Source of the DNA: Akkermansia muciniphila
GTDB lineage: Bacteria; Verrucomicrobiota; Verrucomicrobiia; Verrucomicrobiales; Akkermansiaceae
Reading direction: 5' to 3'
Assembly (NCBI GenBank): GCA_945890645.1
Contig: CAMDCV010000011.1
Coordinates: forward strand, 33,833 to 97,832
DNA length: 64,000 nucleotides
A model generated the notes under the pieces. It was not told the origin of the DNA. It did not search any database and saw nothing but the letters and a program-made list of their open reading frames with translations. Below are positions 61,679-64,000 of the stretch, one piece after another (the stretch's first letter is position 1; the number at the start of each line of letters is the position of its first letter). The translations under genes and the position numbers were made by a program.

Positions 61679-62212
61679 TCAAATTTTTTTCAGCAATAGA
61701 TTCGCGATTTCCAAGGCCTTGGCGTGGTTCACTTTCGGATCGTTGGAAATGTTGATCCAGATGGAAAAGCGGACCCCGTTTTTGTAAATGATGTATTGCT
61801 GGTCGCTTTTTACGATAAAGGCGTATTCGCCCACACCGGCGAGGTCTTCCGCCTCAGTCATTTCGCGCAGCGCTTTGAGCTGATCCAAGGTATCTTTGCG
61901 CAACCAGCCGACTTTGATGGAATCAGGTACGGGAATTTCCATTTTCAGAGCACCAGTCGTCATGCGCTTCCGCTCTCCTTTCCAACTGTAATCGACCACC
62001 TCGGTGTAAGGTGTCTTTTCGATTTTTTGATACTGCACTTGGGCGGCATCTATCGGCTTTCCGGCGATTTTCGCGGCTTCCTCCACGGTGAACCACTGGT
62101 CAAGCTTGCCCGCATGTTCAGCGACGGTTCGGTCTGTCGGTTCCACGGCCGCAAGTGGTGCGATTGCGAAAGTCATGAGGGTGACGAAGTAGAGAAATGA
62201 AGTTTTCATCAT
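61679..62212 (-). CDS. Secreted protein of unknown function
   Basis: 177 residues from the ATG at 62212, with a second ATG next to it. The signal peptide is MMKTSFLYFVTLMTFAIAPLAA. The middle has LDQWFTVEEAAKIAGKPI. The C-terminal half AGVGEYAFIVKSDQQYIIYKNGVRFSIWINISNDPKVNHAKALEIANLLLKKI resembles a small periplasmic-type domain ending in a helix, found in many uncharacterised exported proteins. It is upstream of parC on the minus strand, across 157 bp. No family name can be given. Confidence 0.6.
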   Translation of the reverse strand: MMKTSFLYFVTLMTFAIAPLAAVEPTDRTVAEHAGKLDQWFTVEEAAKIAGKPIDAAQVQYQKIEKTPYTEVVDYSWKGERKRMTTGALKMEIPVPDSIKVGWLRKDTLDQLKALREMTEAEDLAGVGEYAFIVKSDQQYIIYKNGVRFSIWINISNDPKVNHAKALEIANLLLKKI

Positions 62213-62545
62213 GGGATGGATGGACAAATAAAAGCGTTTTCGGTTAGTTCTGCAAGCAAATCAAATCTCAAAAACCTAAGATCGACTATCGGCCCCTTCG
62301 CCTTCGGAAAAACGCATCTTCCCATTAATTTGATTCATGAGTCTCGACATATTTACGCTCCATTCGCAGTGATATCAGAAAAGGAACTACCCCTCGAAAG
62401 CCGCCACTGATAACCCGCTGATATACACACTCGTCACAAAAAAATCCTTGATATTAGTTGTTTTAAGAGGTTTATTCGCATGTGTAGACATTACCTGATA
62501 TAACACGGCAAGTGCCTACGAATAAACACTGTTGGGCCAAAAAAT
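62213..62545. other. 333-bp AT-richer gap left of the cassette region
   Basis: The gap between two divergent genes. It holds a 64-codon frame (62216-62410) with no start context or family that I believe, a 9-bp inverted repeat (62470-62478 with 62519-62527), and a GTTGGGC core next to the following ATG. It marks the change in composition towards the end of the window. Confidence 0.5.
62460..62537. other. Possible degenerate integron recombination site
   Basis: GTTGGGC (62531-62537) fits the GTTRRRY core and lies 8 bp before the ATG of the cassette-like ORF. GTTTATTCG (62470-62478) pairs perfectly with CGAATAAAC (62519-62527), and GTTTTAAG (62460-62467) is a weak mate of the core. The arms are interrupted by bulges and mismatches, so this is at best a decayed attC, or an attI. 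Confidence 0.4.
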
Positions 62546-63127
62546 ATGAACAATAGAATCACAGTATCCATCGGTAGCGCGTTAATAGCGACCGCACTGA
62601 GCATTTCATCCATCTGCTCAGCCGACGAACTGAGTCCATCCTTATCACTCAAGCTCAGCGGATGTGTCTTCACTCTCGACCAATTCGTCAATAACATTGG
62701 AAGCGACGGAACTCCTGTATCGGAGGCCTACAGAATTTATATTAAGTCCGGATTTTCGTTTCAGGACGTGATTTACCTCAAGAAGGGTGACCAATGGAAT
62801 ATCTATTGGAGGAGCGGCATTCGTAATAATGTTGATACTGACTTTTCAAACCTTCCGCTTTTCAAGAGTCGTTTCAACAGCGATATCGCGACAAAGCTGC
62901 TGGATAGTGTCGCCGCACCCGGGCTTTGGAAGGAGAACCGCCATGATGCTGGAGGCGCTGGTGACGATGGATCTCAGGTCGTCGCCGCGAGATGGTCTAA
63001 TGGTGTGACCGTGTTCAAGCACTTTAGATCCAAGACGAACACCAAAGAACTTGCAGATGCAGCCGAGCTAGCCAACCAATTTTGGAAGTTTTTTGAGACG
63101 AATAGCGCTGCCTCCAAAACAAAATAA
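62546..63127 (+). CDS. Cassette-like ORF: secreted protein of unknown function
   Basis: 193 residues. A signal peptide (MNNRITVSIGSALIATALSISSICSADE) is followed by a body with LKLSGCVFTLDQFVNNIGSDGTPVSEAYRIYIKSGFSF, GDQWNIYWRSGIRN and a Gly/Asp-rich segment ENRHDAGGAGDDGSQVV. It ends with LADAAELANQFWKFFE. I do not recognise it. It starts 8 bp after a GTTGGGC core, and the attC R'' box begins 6 bp after its TAA stop, which is the normal layout of an integron gene cassette. It has no promoter that I can point to with confidence. Confidence 0.65.
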   Translation: MNNRITVSIGSALIATALSISSICSADELSPSLSLKLSGCVFTLDQFVNNIGSDGTPVSEAYRIYIKSGFSFQDVIYLKKGDQWNIYWRSGIRNNVDTDFSNLPLFKSRFNSDIATKLLDSVAAPGLWKENRHDAGGAGDDGSQVVAARWSNGVTVFKHFRSKTNTKELADAAELANQFWKFFETNSAASKTK

Positions 63128-63133
63128 TCAGAA

Positions 63134-63260
63134 GCCCAACAAGCCGCACCATCCAACCGCTAGGAGCCGTTCTGTTGACATGCTTTCCTGTAATTACAAC
63201 CTTAACCCCGTGATACACTTCCGCCCTCGCTCCTAGCGGTGGATGTGCTTTACGTTCGGT
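63134..63260 (+). other. Integron attC recombination site
   Basis: 127 bp. R'' GCCCAAC (63134-63140) fits RYYYAAC. A 5-nt spacer (63141-63145) precedes the left stem (63146-63167), a 61-nt loop (63168-63228), the right stem (63229-63248), a 5-nt spacer (63249-63253), and R' GTTCGGT (63254-63260, one base off GTTRRRY). The left stem is the exact reverse complement of the right over 20 bp, apart from two extra bases, a C (63149 or 63150) and an A (63155 or 63156). Those correspond to a bulged G and T on the bottom strand, as known for class 1 cassettes. The next ATG lies 10 bp beyond R'. Confidence 0.85.
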
Positions 63261-63270
63261 AGAAAACAAT

Positions 63271-63843
63271 ATGGCCAAAGATATTCCACGATCCTCTCAG
63301 AAGCGACTCCTGCGACTAATTAGCGCGCGGGCCGATGTGCGATATTCTCAGACCGCCTATCGTATGTTCGAGGCCTCGTCGGATCCCGATATTCGCTACT
63401 GTGCATTCCTGACAATGGTTGTGTCTTACGGACGGCCGTTCACATCAAACAACGGAATCGGGAGTCTCCTTTGTGAGTTTCCTGACTACCCACAGTTCAG
63501 CCTCAGTGATTCAGCCGTCCGCCATCAGAGGATGATGGATCTGAGGAACAAGTTCCTGAGTCACAGCAGCCTTGAGGGAACCCGAGTAGTTGTGCTCGCC
63601 CCCAATGCTACTGACCCTGGAACAGGCTCTACCGTATCGGATTACAGCTGGAATGTCGCCAAGAATGAATTCTTGCATCCTGAATTCGCACCTTGGCTTC
63701 ATGCCATTGTTGATGCCTTGGAGAGACTTCTCGATTCTTCCATCGAGACGGTGATGCAGGAGATCGGCCCAGCATATCTAGATTCCGGAGAGGCGCGCTA
63801 CTTAGAGACTCTCGCAGACTCGTTTACTTGGACACCAACATAA
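63271..63843 (+). CDS. Cassette-like ORF with HEPN-type RNKFLSH motif
   Basis: 190 residues, no signal peptide. It is helical, with SQKRLLRLISARADVRYSQTAYRMFEAS at the start and MMDLRNKFLSHSSLEGT in the middle, where Arg92 and His98 fit the RX4-6H active-site motif of HEPN RNases and the residue after Arg is Asn as usual. The C-terminus has WLHAIVDALERLLDSSIETVMQ. It somewhat resembles AbiU2-like HEPN proteins, which act in phage or toxin-antitoxin defence. It begins 10 bp after the attC R' core and is followed at once by the IS30 end. Function is inferred from one motif only. Confidence 0.55.
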   Translation: MAKDIPRSSQKRLLRLISARADVRYSQTAYRMFEASSDPDIRYCAFLTMVVSYGRPFTSNNGIGSLLCEFPDYPQFSLSDSAVRHQRMMDLRNKFLSHSSLEGTRVVVLAPNATDPGTGSTVSDYSWNVAKNEFLHPEFAPWLHAIVDALERLLDSSIETVMQEIGPAYLDSGEARYLETLADSFTWTPT

Positions 63844-63858
63844 ACCAGAAAAATAGTT

Positions 63859-63999
63859 TCAAGTTTGAAGTGCGACAACCGGTAGGCCATAATATATCTC
63901 GCTAGGTGTTTTGAATCCCAAGCGTTTTCGAGGCCGATCATTGAGATTCTTTGCGATTTTCGTGCAAGTGCTCTGAGTCAGATCATCGAGTGAAGTCCC
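63859..63999 (-). mobile_element. IS30-family transposase, C-terminal part (runs off window)
   Basis: On the minus strand, the last 46 codons of a frame that runs past the window edge read ...KIAKNLNDRPRKRLGFKTPSEIYYGLPVVALQT and end in TGA. LNxRPRKxLGFxTPxE and a terminal VALxT are standard for the C-terminus of IS30-family transposases (DDE type). The left IS end should lie between the stop of the 63271-63843 gene and 63859. I could not mark the terminal inverted repeat. The insertion probably separates that gene from its own attC. Confidence 0.82.
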
Positions 64000-64000
64000 C

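Noticed and set aside
62216..62410. 64-codon frame in the gap left of the cassette region
   Set aside because: It has no start signal or family, and its composition does not look coding. It could still be a small cassette remnant.
63134..63260. Long hairpin as a rho-independent terminator
   Set aside because: There is no T-run on either side, the loop is 61 nt, and R boxes with 5-nt unpaired spacers fit attC better.
1..64000. tRNA, rRNA or CRISPR loci
   Set aside because: I looked for T-loop-like sequences and regularly spaced repeats and found none convincing. A tRNAscan or CRISPR search would settle it.

Overview
The window looks like a chromosomal segment of a member of the Verrucomicrobiota, possibly near Chthoniobacter or Verrucomicrobium. 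The reasons are the four-gene pilin-like set at 0.8-5.3 kb that matches the Verru_Chthon cassette families (order D-B-C-A), a DUF5069 gene, an H-X9-DG prepilin, a PEP-CTERM surface protein, and start codons that almost never follow a Shine-Dalgarno sequence. Base composition looks moderate (around or just above half G+C) through most of the window and more AT-rich after about 62.2 kb; this is by eye. I saw no tRNA, rRNA or CRISPR array.

Layout. 0-0.6 kb: end of an alkaline-phosphatase-superfamily phosphodiesterase. 0.8-5.3 kb: overlapping pseudopilin-like operon. 5.3-12.9 kb: carbohydrate cluster with a discoidin-type glycosidase facing a GH94-type enzyme and an ABC-type membrane domain without an ATPase. 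13.2-28.0 kb: respiratory complex I genes in the order nuoG-H-I-J-K-L-M-N, a VapBC pair, nuoD, a secreted thioredoxin, nuoE, a second VapBC-type pair, nuoF. nuoA, nuoB and nuoC are not in the window. A TGTGA-N6-TCACA palindrome and a promoter-like pair precede nuoG. 28.0-30.5 kb: small accessory genes, a RelE/RelB-type pair, a GreA-like factor and DUF5069. 30.5-34.6 kb: a CcoI-type copper P-type ATPase, a PocR/AraC regulator and an SDR lacking its catalytic tyrosine. 34.7-38.0 kb: a zinc-ribbon MotA/TolQ/ExbB protein with two ExbD-like partners. 38.0-40.4 kb: a minus-strand set of prepilin, H-rich secreted protein and PEP-CTERM protein. 40.5-44.1 kb: a RegB/RegA-type redox two-component system and an ABC-2 half transporter. 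44.2-52.9 kb: secreted and TPR proteins, a SUFU protein, a lipoprotein, a membrane pseudokinase with TPR-like region, and PRPP synthetase. 53.1-62.2 kb: RF3, a DUF5329 protein, a TPR protein, a UDG-like protein, a lipoprotein amidase, ParC and a secreted protein.

The right end (about 62.4-64.0 kb) differs. A hairpin at 63134-63260 has the full architecture of an integron attC site: a 7-bp R'' box, 5-nt spacer, a 20-bp stem with two bulged bases, a 61-nt loop, the return stem, a 5-nt spacer and an R' box. It follows one orphan ORF and precedes another by 10 bp. A GTTGGGC core lies 8 bp before the first ORF. The second ORF has an RNKFLSH motif of HEPN type. The array is then cut by an IS30-type transposase running off the end. 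I read this as part of a chromosomal integron or of a cassette array lacking an integrase (CALIN); no integrase is in the window.

Several genes concern respiration and redox state: complex I, a CcoI-like copper pump that usually serves cbb3 oxidase, and a RegBA pair whose sensor carries the GGPxNPF quinone-linked motif. That these act in one circuit is inference.
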